Shown here piece by piece: positions 1 to 9,051 of a stretch of DNA of 64,000 bases. Positions within the stretch are counted from its first letter, which is position 1, and every line of letters starts with the position of its first letter. The notes beneath the pieces are model-generated. The model did not search any database. It saw nothing but the letters and a program-made list of their open reading frames with translations, and was not told the origin of the DNA. The DNA is from Corynebacterium sputi DSM 45148 (GTDB lineage: Bacteria; Actinomycetota; Actinomycetes; Mycobacteriales; Mycobacteriaceae), in contig NZ_ATYV01000005.1 in assembly GCF_000427865.1 (NCBI RefSeq), positions 107,998 through 171,997 of the forward strand, written 5' to 3'. The translations under genes were made by a program, and so were the position numbers.

Positions 1-359
1 TCCCAGCCACGAAGGGCAGGCTCCGGTGATCCACGGGAGACGCCAAGTGCCAGCCGGCCGTCGGAAAGCACATCCAGTGCTGCGGCCTCTTCGGCTAGGT
101 GCAGGGGATTCTCGTAGCGAAGGTCGATGACGCCAGTGCCAACTTCGATCCGGTTAGTCCTGGCTGCAATTGCAGAGAGCAGCGGGATCGGGGCTGCTGC
201 CTGCTTCGCGAAGTGATGGACGCGGAAGTAGGCGCCATTGACACCGATCTCGTCTGCGGCGACGGACAGGTCGACCGCTTGGTGCAGCATGTCCCGAATG
301 TCGTAGTCGGAACCGATCGGGCCATAGTGACCGAAGGAGAGGAATCCGAAAGTTTTCAT
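1..359 (-). CDS. Luciferase-like monooxygenase, truncated by window edge
   Basis: The reverse strand from an ATG at 359 encodes about 119 residues beginning MKTFGFLSFGHYGP and running off the left edge. The N-terminal pattern fits the bacterial luciferase-like flavin monooxygenase family (TIM barrel, FMN or F420): a first strand, then VAADEIGVNGAYFRVHHF, then a strand ending in IEVGTGVIDLRYENPLHLAEEAAALDVLSDGRLALGVSRG split over the usual second and third barrel units. The substrate cannot be inferred. It follows the methylmalonyl-CoA epimerase gene on the same strand after a 14-nt gap, so the two may be cotranscribed. The C-terminus lies outside the window. Confidence 0.75.
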   Translation of the reverse strand, partial: MKTFGFLSFGHYGPIGSDYDIRDMLHQAVDLSVAADEIGVNGAYFRVHHFAKQAAAPIPLLSAIAARTNRIEVGTGVIDLRYENPLHLAEEAAALDVLSDGRLALGVSRGSPEPALRGW

Positions 360-373
360 GTGCTCAGTGGCTC

Positions 374-832
374 CTAGTTCGCCGGTTCAACCAACTCGAG
401 AAGGACACCACCGGCATCCTTCGGGTGCACGAAGTTAATGCGGGAGCCACCGGTGCCGATCCGCGGGGCCGGGTAAAGCACCCGTACGTTGATCGAGGCC
501 AGGTACTTCATCAGTGCGTCCATGTCGGTGACGCGCACGGCGTACTGCTGCAGCCCCGGTCCACGGGTGTCGATGAACTTCGCGATCGTGGAAGTCTCAT
601 CCAGGGGAGCGATGAGCTGCACCAGGGTGTCTCCCTCGGCGGCGTTTTCCGGTCCGACCATGGCTTCGCGAATGCCCTGGTCTTCATTGACCTCCTCGTG
701 GTGGCTCACCCAGCCGAAGGCGTTCAGGTAGAAATCGCACGCGGCAGCAAGGTCCCGAACGGCGATGCCGACATGGTCGACAGCGACTACGTATTCGTGG
801 GGAACGGTGACAGAAGAAGACAATTCGCTCAT
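374..832 (-). CDS. mce: Methylmalonyl-CoA epimerase
   Basis: The protein has 152 residues in the vicinal-oxygen-chelate fold: a first beta-alpha-beta unit (VDHVGIAVRDLAAACDFY) and a second (GPGLQQYAVRVTDMDALM). The metal ligands expected for the family are visible: His in VDHVGIA, His/Gln in LQQYAV and the C-terminal Glu in LLELVEP. The enzyme would interconvert (2R)- and (2S)-methylmalonyl-CoA beside the B12-dependent mutase, which is not in this window. I chose the ATG at 832 (MSELSSS) because an AGGA lies 8-12 nt upstream. A start 10 codons earlier is possible but adds a non-conserved leader. Confidence 0.9.
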   Translation of the reverse strand: MSELSSSVTVPHEYVVAVDHVGIAVRDLAAACDFYLNAFGWVSHHEEVNEDQGIREAMVGPENAAEGDTLVQLIAPLDETSTIAKFIDTRGPGLQQYAVRVTDMDALMKYLASINVRVLYPAPRIGTGGSRINFVHPKDAGGVLLELVEPAN

Positions 833-868
833 GAACTCAATCCTAACGTGGAGCGATACCATGGACCC

Positions 869-1174
869 ATGATCGTCGCCTTCTCAGTCGCCCCCACCAC
901 TTCCGAGCCGGATGCAGGGATGGCCGACGCCGTCGCCGAAGCGGTCCGCATCGTCCGGGACTCCGGATTGCCCAACGAGACAAACGCGATGTTCACCCTC
1001 GTCGAGGGGGAATGGGATGAAGTTATGGACGTCGTGAAGCGAGCTACCGAGGCAGTATCCGCGGTCAGTCCCCGCACGTCACTGGTGCTCAAAGCCGACA
1101 TCCGTCCGGGCTACTCCGGCCAACTCACGGCGAAGGTCGAGTCCGTTGACCGTAGGTTGGGGAATGAGGGGTAG
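869..1174 (+). CDS. MTH1187-type thiamine-binding domain protein
   Basis: A 101-residue protein starting MIVAFSVAPTT. It carries the pattern of the MTH1187/YkoF-like family (DUF77, thiamine-binding protein): an N-terminal beta strand with a small-residue turn, the helix VAEAVRIVRDSGLPNETNAM and the FTLVEGEWDEVMDVVKRA segment. Members form ferredoxin-like oligomers that bind thiamine-like ligands, and most are functionally uncharacterised. The frame is open far upstream, but that part is antisense to the epimerase gene. The ATG at 869 is preceded by GTGGAG about 14 nt away. It diverges from the epimerase start at 832, so a shared promoter region of only about 35 bp separates them. Confidence 0.8.
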   Translation: MIVAFSVAPTTSEPDAGMADAVAEAVRIVRDSGLPNETNAMFTLVEGEWDEVMDVVKRATEAVSAVSPRTSLVLKADIRPGYSGQLTAKVESVDRRLGNEG

Positions 1175-1225
1175 GGAAGCGTCGTTAAGCAAGAGCGGTA
1201 GAAACAGCGGAGAGTGAGGACACAC

Positions 1226-2176
1226 GTGCACAATCATCATCAGCACCACCACCATCACGGAGGACCGGCGTCGTCGGGTGCGATTGACCTGGAGCAGTTC
1301 AAGCAGAGCGCAGATGCCACCACTGATTCGGGCGCCGGCATTCCGGCGGTCGTTCAGATCACCGGCGAGAACCTCGACGCGGAGGTGGTGAAGCGGTCTG
1401 AGGAGGTACCTGTTGTGGTGCTCATCGGCGCCGAGGGAGCGCCGGATTACACGCGCATGAAGTCGGATTTGAGCGAACTGGCAGAGGCATCCGGATTGAA
1501 CTGGATTCTCGGGCTCGTGGACGCACACTCGGCGATGGAGGTGGCGCAGGCATTTGGTGTGCAGGCGCTCCCGACGCTGGTGGCCGTCGCCGGTGGCGGA
1601 CCGATCGGACAGGCCGAAGGTGAGCAGACCGGCGAAGCTCTGAGCCAGTGGATTACTGCTGTGCTCGACGCGACGAAGGGCCGTCTGCGCGGTCTGCCGC
1701 CGGGAACCCGCATGGCCGGCGATGTTGGTGAGGTCGAACAGCCCGCCCCGCCAGTGAGCACCGACCCGCGCCTGGAGCAGGCAGAAGACTTGCTTAACGA
1801 CGGCGACTTTGACGCAGCCGTCTCCGTCTACGACGAGATCCTCAAGTCCGAGCCGGCAAACACCGAGTTGAAGGCCGCCCGGACGAATGTCGCTTTCCTC
1901 GCGCGTGCCCAGAAAATGGATCGCGCGGTGGATCATGTCTCCGTCTCGAACCAGGATCCGACGGACGTGGCGGCTGCGCTGAACGCCGCCGACCAGCTGA
2001 TGCTCATTGGCGAGTCGAACGGCTCACTGGACCGACTGGTCAGCACGTTGCCCAAGGTTTTCGGTAAGGACCGCGATACCGTGCGCGACCGCCTGCTGGA
2101 GATGCTCCAGATGTTTGAGCCCTCTGATCCGGCTGCGTTGGATGCGCGGCGACGGATGGCTAGCGCGCTGTTCTAG
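1226..2176 (+). CDS. Thioredoxin-fold/TPR co-chaperone-like protein with His-rich N-terminus
   Basis: The protein has about 316 residues. After a His-rich N-terminus (HNHHQHHHHH) comes a thioredoxin-like domain at about 55-150 (VVVLIGAEGAPDYTRM, then FGVQALPTLVAVAGG with the cis-Pro), then a TPR-like tail at about 180-316 (LNDGDFDAAVSVYDEIL). This is the architecture of the CnoX/YbbN family of chaperone-like thioredoxins found next to central metabolism genes in actinobacteria. The CxxC redox pair is absent, so it should not act as a disulfide reductase. I favour the GTG at 1226 because GAGGA sits 5 nt upstream. A GTG at 1214 would add four residues. The stop codon directly abuts the stop of the convergent gene at 2177. 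Confidence 0.78.
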   Translation: MHNHHQHHHHHGGPASSGAIDLEQFKQSADATTDSGAGIPAVVQITGENLDAEVVKRSEEVPVVVLIGAEGAPDYTRMKSDLSELAEASGLNWILGLVDAHSAMEVAQAFGVQALPTLVAVAGGGPIGQAEGEQTGEALSQWITAVLDATKGRLRGLPPGTRMAGDVGEVEQPAPPVSTDPRLEQAEDLLNDGDFDAAVSVYDEILKSEPANTELKAARTNVAFLARAQKMDRAVDHVSVSNQDPTDVAAALNAADQLMLIGESNGSLDRLVSTLPKVFGKDRDTVRDRLLEMLQMFEPSDPAALDARRRMASALF

Positions 2177-2770
2177 CTAGTGCGGGGTCCTCGTCAGCGG
2201 CCAGCTGGAGGGCCCCATGAAGTAGTAGATGGCGAAGAACACCGCGACAATGAGCGCGGTGGTCAGAGCCGTCACCACTACGCGCCAGGGACCTGGCAAG
2301 GCGCGGTACCAGGTCTCTGTCTTGTCGAATAAGCGCGCGGTGAGCAAAACCAGAGCGCGGGCGCGGGGGATCTCGATGGAGAGGATCCCCAAGCCCATGA
2401 ACAAGATCAGCCAACCGGGCCCAGGTGCCGGGATCGCGATGATGCCGACTATAAAGACGAGCAGTCCGACGAGGAACGTTAACGGACCCACCATGAAGCC
2501 GAAGCGAAAGTGCTTCCAACGCGCCTGCTTCGTGAGGACCTTCGCCATGAATTTGGCGACCTTGATCTCCATCTTTGTCCGAGGCAGTGAATCCAGGACG
2601 CTTCCCTTTTTCTTGCCCGTCGCGCAGGCGCCGGTGGCGGCATCAACTATCGCCTGTTCAGCCTTGTCGAACTCCTCCGCGTCTGCGGTGAACTTGTTGA
2701 GGGTGTCCGGCGTTACGTCCTTCGGAAGGTCCGGCATCTTCGGTCGTTCAGGAGGCGGGGTACTGGTCAC
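2177..2770 (-). CDS. TIGR02611/PGPGW-motif membrane protein
   Basis: A 197-residue protein from a GTG at 2770. Residues 1-100 are hydrophilic and charged. A hydrophobic hairpin follows (LTFLVGLLVFIVGIIAI, then the hallmark PAPGPGW, then LILFMGLGILSIEIPRA), then a third membrane helix near the C-terminus (VVTALTTALIVAVFFAIYYF). The PGPGW motif marks the TIGR02611/PF09656 family of actinobacterial membrane proteins, whose function is unknown. The N-terminus contains GACATGKKKGS, unusually positive just ahead of the membrane part. It diverges from the ABC ATPase at 2907 and converges with the thioredoxin/TPR gene with no bases between the stops. Confidence 0.7.
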   Translation of the reverse strand: MTSTPPPERPKMPDLPKDVTPDTLNKFTADAEEFDKAEQAIVDAATGACATGKKKGSVLDSLPRTKMEIKVAKFMAKVLTKQARWKHFRFGFMVGPLTFLVGLLVFIVGIIAIPAPGPGWLILFMGLGILSIEIPRARALVLLTARLFDKTETWYRALPGPWRVVVTALTTALIVAVFFAIYYFMGPSSWPLTRTPH

Positions 2771-2906
2771 GGGCGGCTCTCGGAGTAGAGGGATTTCTGT
2801 ATCGTCGATTATCGCACGCGAAAGAATCCCGGGTACGGTTCCCGACTCCCGGGGTGTACCGGGGTTGGATAGACGTGAACGCTGTCACTGAGGCACGATA
2901 GACGCT

Positions 2907-3722
2907 GTGACTGACATTGAGGACGACTTCAACGAGGACCTCGTCCTCGACTTCACCGACGTGGCCATGGTGCGTGACGGGCGGACCCTTGTGGGCCCCA
3001 TCAACTGGCAGGTGGAGCTCGACGAACGGTGGGTCATTATTGGCCCCAATGGTGCGGGTAAAACGTCTCTGATGAGGATGGCTGCGGCGGAAGAGCACCC
3101 TTCATCAGGCATTGCGCTGCTGATGGGTGAGCAGCTCGGCCGCACGGACATGCGCGATCTGAGGATGATGATCGGACTGACGTCCTCGGCCTTGGCGCAC
3201 CGCATTCCGGAGGACGAGATCGTGGGGGACTTGGTTGTCTCCGCCTCCTACTCGGTTCTGGGCCGGTGGCGGGAGACCTACGAGGCGATGGACTTCGAGC
3301 AGGCTTCCGAACTGTTGCACACCCTCGGCGCCGCACACCTGGCAGATCGGACCTGGGGCACCCTCTCTGAGGGCGAGCGCAAGCGCGTGCTGATCGCACG
3401 TGCACTGATGGTCAACCCCGAACTATTGCTTCTCGACGAACCCGGTGCCGGACTCGACCTTGGCGGCCGTGAGGACCTCGTCGTTCACTTGGGCGAGTTG
3501 GCGCTGGATCCCGATGCGCCAGCAATGGTGATGATCACCCACCACGTGGAGGAGATCCCCTTCGGATTTACCCATGCGATGCTGCTTGCCGAGGGTGGGG
3601 CAGTGGCACAGGGGCTGATCGACGACGTGATGACGTCTGAGAACCTCTCCCGCACCTTCAGTCAGGAGATCAAGCTCGACCGGATCGACGGACGATGGTT
3701 CGCCCGCCGCGCGCTGACGTGA
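2907..3722 (+). CDS. ABC transporter ATP-binding protein without cognate permease
   Basis: A 271-residue nucleotide-binding subunit: Walker A GPNGAGKTS at 46-54, signature LSEGERKR at 153-160, Walker B LLLLDEPGAGLD with Asp177/Glu178, and an H-loop His in MITHHVEEIP. The fold resembles the ModF/molybdate-type or YbbL-like single ATPases. No permease or binding-protein gene is adjacent, so the partner is unknown and a non-transport role is possible. The GTG start at 2907 has no good ribosome site. A CACGAT 7 nt upstream could be a leaderless -10 box. The 3' end overlaps the Nudix gene. Confidence 0.8.
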   Translation: MTDIEDDFNEDLVLDFTDVAMVRDGRTLVGPINWQVELDERWVIIGPNGAGKTSLMRMAAAEEHPSSGIALLMGEQLGRTDMRDLRMMIGLTSSALAHRIPEDEIVGDLVVSASYSVLGRWRETYEAMDFEQASELLHTLGAAHLADRTWGTLSEGERKRVLIARALMVNPELLLLDEPGAGLDLGGREDLVVHLGELALDPDAPAMVMITHHVEEIPFGFTHAMLLAEGGAVAQGLIDDVMTSENLSRTFSQEIKLDRIDGRWFARRALT

Positions 3723-4465
3723 CCCCGAGGCTCGCCTCCACTGTTCTGTTGCTTCGCGACGGCGCCGATGGACTAGAAGTCTTCGTACAGCGCCGCGCCG
3801 CGACGATGAAATTCGCGCCGGGCATGACAGTCTTCCCTGGCGGCGGGGTAGACCAGCGGGATCTGCTGGAGGGCCACGAGGTTCCCTGGAGCGGCCGTGA
3901 TCTGAAGTGGTGGTCGAGTCATCTCGGCGTTGGTGAAACCGAGGCCAGAGCGCTGGTTCTTGCTGCGGTCCGCGAGACCTTCGAAGAGACTGGCACTCTG
4001 CTGGTGCCAGAGAATCGCTTCCAGGATGTTGATCGATACCGCGGACGTCTGGAGAGCCGCGACGTGTCGATGTCTGGGTTCTTCCTCGACAAGGGACTGA
4101 CCGTTGGCTCTGATTTGCTGCGCCCCTGGAGCAATTGGGTTACTCCAGAAAGTAGCCCGATCCGCTACGACACCTTCTTCTTCCTGGCTGCTCGTCCAGA
4201 AGGACAGGAGCCGGACGGACGAAATACTGAGTCCGTCGAATCCCGCTGGACTACATCAGAGGCGATTTTGGACCAGTGGAGGAGCCGAGAGGTGAAGTTG
4301 CTCCCGCCAACGTGGCACCAGCTGATGCGATTGTCGGAACTGTCGAGCGTCGCTGAGGCATTGGACATCGCAGATGCTCCGGTGCAGCGCACCGTGACCG
4401 ATTTCCTAGAGCAGCCATTCATGGCCGAATACATCGAACAAATGGGAGAGCCGCCGTGGCGCTAA
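3695..4465 (+). CDS. Nudix hydrolase with long insert (NUDT19-like)
   Basis: About 256 residues. A LLLRDG..EVFVQRRA start and FPGGGVD precede a roughly 40-residue insert, then the Nudix box core VRETFEETGTLL (the REXXEEXGU pattern). The separation of FPGG from the Nudix helix is typical of NUDT19/CoA-diphosphatase-like proteins, so a CoA or acyl-CoA pyrophosphatase role is plausible but not shown. The start is ambiguous: an ATG at 3695 overlaps the ABC gene by 28 nt, while a GTG at 3719 would give a GTGA stop-start overlap. The next gene overlaps its 3' end by 10 nt, so these three genes look like one transcription unit. Confidence 0.78.
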   Translation: MVRPPRADVTPRLASTVLLLRDGADGLEVFVQRRAATMKFAPGMTVFPGGGVDQRDLLEGHEVPWSGRDLKWWSSHLGVGETEARALVLAAVRETFEETGTLLVPENRFQDVDRYRGRLESRDVSMSGFFLDKGLTVGSDLLRPWSNWVTPESSPIRYDTFFFLAARPEGQEPDGRNTESVESRWTTSEAILDQWRSREVKLLPPTWHQLMRLSELSSVAEALDIADAPVQRTVTDFLEQPFMAEYIEQMGEPPWR

Positions 4466-5592
4466 GTGTTGCAGACGTCGACTGGCTGTCGGAGTACCCG
4501 TCGGCGGTGGCCGCAGCAGGGGAGCGGGAACTGACGAAGGCATCGATGATCGCCGATGGAACGTACTTGCGCGAGGCCTTCGGGGAACGCGCCCGTGCCC
4601 TCATCGAACTAGTCCAAGCCCGCCGTTCCGCTCAAGGGCGCATCCCAGAGCACTGGATCTTCAGCGCCGACGCAGCCCAACAGGCGACTCACCGCGCGGT
4701 TGCTGAACATCGGGCTCGGCGGATCCTTGAGATCGTGGGGACACAGCGGCCAATCCATGACGCCACCTGTTCCATCGGCTCTGAGTGCGCCGCGTTCACC
4801 GACGCTGGTGCGAGCACCGTTCTTGGCACCGACCTTGACCCCGCGCGCGTGGCAATGGCCGCCCACAACATCGGACCTGTCGTTGCCGTCGCCGATGCTC
4901 TACAGCCGGTATCAGCAGATGCCGTCCTCTTGGCAGATCCTGCGCGCCGTGCCGGTGGCCGACGCATTGTGAAGCCAGAGGATCTCCTACCGCCATTGCC
5001 TGACCTTGTTCAAGCATGGTCAGGCCGGGATTTCGCGATCAAATGCGCGCCGGGCATCGACTATTCAGAGTGGGACGGTGAGGTCAACATCGTCAGCGTC
5101 GACGGGGGAGTGAAGGAGGCCTGCCTCTATTCACCCGGGCTAAGCCGAGTAGGACGATCAGCGACGCTGATCGCGTCGGGAAGCCTCTCGCTTTACGACG
5201 ACTCCCTTCCCGACACCTGCACCGTCGCAGACGCCGGTCGATACATCATTGACCCGGACGGCGCAGTCGTCCGAGCCGGACTGGTCAGGCAGTACGCCAC
5301 TGCACACGGGCTGTGGCAGCTCGACGAACGCATCGCTCATCTCACCGGGGATGAACTGCCAGAAGGGGTGAGCGGTTTCCCGGTCATCACGCAGGCCCCA
5401 TTGAAGAAGGTGCGCCAGGAGTTGGCGGCGATGGACTGCGGCAGTGCGGAGATCTTGGTGCGCGGCGTCGATGCCGATCCAGACGCGCTTCGCAAGCAGT
5501 GGAAACTTAAGGGAAAACGACCACTGGGGGTCGTCATAACGCGGATCGGATCGAAGGGCGTCGCATTTATCTGCGGGCCCCGTGAGGGGTAG
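4456..5592 (+). CDS. SAM-dependent methyltransferase with THUMP-like C-terminal domain
   Basis: 378 residues from GTG 4456, with GGGAG 7 nt upstream. The middle has a class I methyltransferase core: DATCSIGSECAAFTDAG as the SAM-binding loop, GTDLDPARVAMAAHN as the acidic motif II, then DAVLLADPARRAGGRR as a motif-IV-like DPAR. The C-terminal third (LRQYATAHGLWQLDERIAHLTGDE, then IVTRIGSKGVAFICGPRE at the end) resembles the THUMP-like domain common in actinobacterial homologues. An RNA substrate is therefore likely, but the target base is unknown. It is translationally coupled to the Nudix gene. Confidence 0.75.
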   Translation: MALSVADVDWLSEYPSAVAAAGERELTKASMIADGTYLREAFGERARALIELVQARRSAQGRIPEHWIFSADAAQQATHRAVAEHRARRILEIVGTQRPIHDATCSIGSECAAFTDAGASTVLGTDLDPARVAMAAHNIGPVVAVADALQPVSADAVLLADPARRAGGRRIVKPEDLLPPLPDLVQAWSGRDFAIKCAPGIDYSEWDGEVNIVSVDGGVKEACLYSPGLSRVGRSATLIASGSLSLYDDSLPDTCTVADAGRYIIDPDGAVVRAGLVRQYATAHGLWQLDERIAHLTGDELPEGVSGFPVITQAPLKKVRQELAAMDCGSAEILVRGVDADPDALRKQWKLKGKRPLGVVITRIGSKGVAFICGPREG

Positions 5593-5837
5593 TTCGGGGG
5601 TGAGTGACCTGGATAACAGTGTCTTTCAGCTGTTTCCGCAGCTCGGGTCTAGGTGTGCACGAAAAAATAACCAATTTGTGATGATGTTGACCACATTTCC
5701 ATGTCTTCCTCTGTTAACTTCTATGGAGACGACGCGGTACTTGCCCTAGTTGCAACACATCTGAGGTCTTCGGGCGCGAGGCCGTCGTCGAGCGAAACGA
5801 ATCGACACAATCATTCGACAGTAAGGACGTCAGACAC
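5593..5837 (+). promoter_or_regulatory. Intergenic region upstream of etfBA
   Basis: A 245-bp AT-richer stretch. TTGACC at 5687-5692 is a good -35 candidate, with TTAACT at 5714-5719 as a weak -10 at non-ideal spacing. A purine-rich AGTAAGGACG lies just before the etfB ATG as the ribosome site. No terminator hairpin for the preceding gene is evident, and no ORF is supportable. Confidence 0.4.
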
Positions 5838-6623
5838 ATGCCGAACATCGTCGTTCTGGTTAAGCAGGTCCCCGACACCTACTCCGAGCGCAAGCTGCGT
5901 GAGGATGACTTCACCATGGACCGTGAGTCCTCGGACGTCGTCCTGGATGAGATCAACGAGAACGCCGTCGAGGCCGCTCTCCAGATCAAGGAGAAGCACG
6001 GCGGCAAGGTCACCGTTGCAACCATCGGCCCGGAGGGCGCCATTGACGCTCTGCGCAAGGCTCTCTCCATGGGTGCGGACGACGCGGTCATCCTTTCTGA
6101 TGACGCCATCGCCGGCTCCGACGCCGTGCAGACCGGTTGGGCTCTCTCCAGCGTGCTGGACACCATTGAGGGAACCGACCTGATCGTTGCAGGAAACGCC
6201 TCCACCGACGGTGGCACCGGCGCTGTCCCGGCCATCCTCGGTGTTTACCGCGGCCTGCCGGTGCTCTCCAACCTCCGTTCCGTCGAGGTTGACGGTTCCT
6301 CCATCTCCGGTGAGCGTGAAACCGAGGACGGCATCTACCAGGTCAAGGCAAACCTGCCGGCCATCATCTCCGTCACGGAGAAGGCCAACTCCCCGCGCTT
6401 CGCATCCTTCAAGGGCATCATGGCCGCGAAGAAGAAGCCGGTCGCAAAGCTGACCCTGGATGACGTTGCCGCTGAGGCAGAGCAGGTCGGCGCCGAGAAC
6501 GCTGCCACCGCCGTCACCGCAGTTGCTCCGAAGCCGGAGAAGACCGCCGGTGAGATCATCACCGACGACGGAAATGGTGCAGCCAAGGTCGTTGAGTACC
6601 TCAAGGCTCAGAAGTTCATCTAG
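5838..6623 (+). CDS. etfB: Electron transfer flavoprotein beta subunit
   Basis: 261 residues starting MPNIVVLVKQVPDTYSERK, the classic EtfB N-terminus. The AMP-binding subunit pattern follows: DEINENAVEAALQIKE, the central GADDAVILSD, and GNASTDGGTGAVPAILG. With EtfA it forms the heterodimer that carries electrons from acyl-CoA and related dehydrogenases to the quinone pool through ETF:quinone oxidoreductase. The start is supported by AAGGACG upstream. The C-terminal third carries the recognition loop region (AKKKPVAKLTLDD). etfA follows after 38 nt, so they are an operon. This pair lies beside the cysteine desulfurase gene in many actinobacteria. Confidence 0.96.
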   Translation: MPNIVVLVKQVPDTYSERKLREDDFTMDRESSDVVLDEINENAVEAALQIKEKHGGKVTVATIGPEGAIDALRKALSMGADDAVILSDDAIAGSDAVQTGWALSSVLDTIEGTDLIVAGNASTDGGTGAVPAILGVYRGLPVLSNLRSVEVDGSSISGERETEDGIYQVKANLPAIISVTEKANSPRFASFKGIMAAKKKPVAKLTLDDVAAEAEQVGAENAATAVTAVAPKPEKTAGEIITDDGNGAAKVVEYLKAQKFI

Positions 6624-6661
6624 TCCGCTGACGCGATACGCACAACAGGAGAGAAACCACA

Positions 6662-7606
6662 ATGACTAACGTCCTCGTTCTGGTCGATCACATCAACGGT
6701 GAGCTGAAGAACTCGACCGCTGAGCTGCTGACCGCCGCCCAGGTTCTGGGTGAGCCGTCCGCCGTGGTCGTCGGCAAGCCGGGCACCGCAGCCGCACTGG
6801 CTGAGGAGCTTGGCAAGTACGGCGCCACCCACATCTTCGCCGCTGAGTCCGATGACGCCGGCAAGTACCTGCTGTCCTCTGAGGTCGACGTCCTCGTTGG
6901 CCTGGCTTCCGAGTACCAGATCCCCGTCCTCGTCGCCGGTGGTGCCGCAGGTGCAGAGATCGCCGGCCGCGTCGGAACCCTGACCGGCTCCGGCGTCCTC
7001 AACGACATCACCGCCCTCAACGCTGACGGCTCCGTCCAGTACTCCGTCTTCGGTGGCGACTACATCGTCGACGGTGCCGGCTACGGCGCTTCCCCGGTCT
7101 ACGCACTGCGTGCCGGCTCGGTTGACCCGGTTGAGAACCCGGCCTCCCCGGGCATCTCCGAGGTCGCTTTCCCGGAGGCTCCTGAGTCCCCGGTCGAGAT
7201 CCTGTCCTTCTCCCCGATCGAGGGTGGAGATCGTCCGGAGCTCACCGAGGCCAAGATCGTCGTTTCCGGCGGCCGTGGTGTCGACAATGCAGAGAACTTC
7301 ACCAAGGTCGTCGAGCCGCTGGCAGACGCCCTCGGCGCAGCCGTCGGTGCTTCCCGTGCAGCTGTCGACGCCGGTTACTACCCGGGCCAGTTCCAGGTTG
7401 GTCAGACCGGTAAGGTCGTCTCCCCGGATCTGTACATTGCCCTGGGTATTTCCGGAGCAATCCAGCACAAGGCTGGTATGCAGACCTCCAAGACCGTCAT
7501 CGCGGTCAACAAGGATGAAGAGGCTCCGATCTTCGAGATCGCTGACCTCGGCATCATCGGCGACCTCTTCGATGTCGCCCCGGCCGTCACCGACGCACTG
7601 AAGTAA
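6662..7606 (+). CDS. etfA: Electron transfer flavoprotein alpha subunit
   Basis: 314 residues. The N-terminal domain ([26 protein letters not shown]) pairs with EtfB. The C-terminal FAD domain shows IVVSGGRGV, then [23 protein letters not shown], then [17 protein letters not shown], where the SGAIQH stretch contacts FAD. Length and motifs match complete EtfA. The ribosome site AGGAGAG lies about 9 nt before the ATG. A strong hairpin follows the stop at 7628-7668, closing the etfBA unit. Confidence 0.96.
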   Translation: MTNVLVLVDHINGELKNSTAELLTAAQVLGEPSAVVVGKPGTAAALAEELGKYGATHIFAAESDDAGKYLLSSEVDVLVGLASEYQIPVLVAGGAAGAEIAGRVGTLTGSGVLNDITALNADGSVQYSVFGGDYIVDGAGYGASPVYALRAGSVDPVENPASPGISEVAFPEAPESPVEILSFSPIEGGDRPELTEAKIVVSGGRGVDNAENFTKVVEPLADALGAAVGASRAAVDAGYYPGQFQVGQTGKVVSPDLYIALGISGAIQHKAGMQTSKTVIAVNKDEEAPIFEIADLGIIGDLFDVAPAVTDALK

Positions 7607-7627
7607 ATCTTCGGCTAACTGACGCCA

Positions 7628-7668
7628 CGTAAAGCGGCGGGTTCCCCAGTGGAACTCGCCGCTTTACG
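7628..7668 (+). terminator. Hairpin terminator after etfA
   Basis: An 18-bp inverted repeat (7628-7645 with 7651-7668, one wobble) around a 5-nt loop lies 22 nt after the etfA stop. The right arm ends in GCTTTACG with no long T run, so termination would rest on stem strength. Confidence 0.75.
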
Positions 7669-7826
7669 CGTGCCCGGACCTCCGTACGGACCGCTACCTC
7701 TCTCAAGTGACCCCGATCGGTGATATTGGCTTAATCTGAACTGGGGAAATGCAAATTTTCGTTATCGAATGGGGGCACCGGTGGCCGGGTTCTGATCCGA
7801 CGATGAACCCGACTAACCTCACATCC

Positions 7827-9032
7827 ATGTCCAACACCTTCTCCGCCGCCACCGGCCAGCGTTCGGCGAGACCCTCCGCACTGGAGGCTCTCCGTGCGCG
7901 GGCGCAGAAGCCCCGCCATTACCTGGACCATGCAGCGACATCTCCGCTTCTTACGGAAGCACGCGACGCCATGGTCGAGGCATATAGTCTGGGTAATCCC
8001 GGTGGTCAGTATGACTCTGGCCGTCGGGCACGGCAGGCGTTAGAGGATGCCCGGGAGACCGTGGCGCGGATCCTTGGCTGCGAGCCGATCGAGGTGATTT
8101 TTACCTCTGGCGGCACCGAGGCAGACAACCTCGGAATCCAAGGATTGTACCTGGGTCTGGGGGCGCCAGGCACGATCGCACTTGCACCTATCGAGCATGA
8201 TGCGGTTCTGAAATCCGCCGCGTTCTGCCGGGATCGACTCGGCGCTACGCTGCTGGATCTGCCGGTCACTCCGGAAGGGAGGGGCGACGCTTCCGCTCTG
8301 CCAGCGATCACCGGACCGGCGATGCTGACCTGCATGTGGGCCAACAATGAGACCGGCGCGATTCAACCGATCAAGGAACTGACCGATCTTGGGCTGCCGA
8401 CGCACATTGATGCAGTGCAAGCCGTCGGACATGAGGATATCAACTTCCACGCCACTGGAGCGGCCACGCTTGCATTGTCGGCGCATAAGTTCGGTGGTCC
8501 CCGTGGCGTCGGGGTTCTGCTGGCCAGGCGTGACGCGAAAGTCATTTCCCATGTCAATGGTGGCGGCCAGGAGCGGGGATTGCGCTCTGGAACCGTTGAC
8601 GTTGCCGCAGCAGTCGGACTAGCTGCTGCTCTCCAAGCGGCAACTACAGACATGGAAGCGGAGAACGCTCGGTTGGCTCGTCTGCGGGACCGGTTGTGGG
8701 AAGGAATTCGTGGGGAGGCTGGGGACGTCGTGAAGCATACGAGTGAACCGGCCCTGCCAGGGCACCTCCACATCAGCGTGCCTGGCGCGGAAGGCGACAG
8801 CCTGATCATGCTTCTCGACGCCGCCGGCATCGAATGCTCCACCGGCTCCGCATGCAATGCCGGCGTCAATCGACCTAGCCACGTGTTGCTGGCAATGGGC
8901 GTTCCGGAGGACGTAGCGCGTGGCGCGGTGCGATTCAGCCTCGGACATGCGACGACAGAGCAGGACGTGGATGCGGTTCTGGCCGTGGTCGGTGATACCG
9001 TCGCACGAGCGAAGGCTGCGGGGATGGCCTAG
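7827..9032 (+). CDS. Cysteine desulfurase (NifS/IscS class)
   Basis: 401 residues from the ATG at 7827. PLP-enzyme signatures are present: YLDHAATSP near the N-terminus, [10 protein letters not shown] at about 92-101, IDAVQAVG, the PLP lysine in [11 protein letters not shown] (Lys221), and the catalytic persulfide cysteine in [11 protein letters not shown] (Cys343). It would supply sulfur to the adjacent MnmA for tRNA 2-thiouridine. The start is uncertain: in-frame ATGs lie at 7749, 7803 and 7827, none with a good ribosome site. TAATCT at 7732-7737 looks like a -10, whose transcript would begin close to 7744. mnmA follows after 19 nt. Confidence 0.9.
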   Translation: MSNTFSAATGQRSARPSALEALRARAQKPRHYLDHAATSPLLTEARDAMVEAYSLGNPGGQYDSGRRARQALEDARETVARILGCEPIEVIFTSGGTEADNLGIQGLYLGLGAPGTIALAPIEHDAVLKSAAFCRDRLGATLLDLPVTPEGRGDASALPAITGPAMLTCMWANNETGAIQPIKELTDLGLPTHIDAVQAVGHEDINFHATGAATLALSAHKFGGPRGVGVLLARRDAKVISHVNGGGQERGLRSGTVDVAAAVGLAAALQAATTDMEAENARLARLRDRLWEGIRGEAGDVVKHTSEPALPGHLHISVPGAEGDSLIMLLDAAGIECSTGSACNAGVNRPSHVLLAMGVPEDVARGAVRFSLGHATTEQDVDAVLAVVGDTVARAKAAGMA

Positions 9033-9051
9033 GGAGTATGGAGGAAATGTC

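Noticed and set aside
425..868. N-terminal extension of the thiamine-binding protein frame
   Set aside because: The extra 148 codons are antisense to the methylmalonyl-CoA epimerase gene; the family begins at the ATG at 869.
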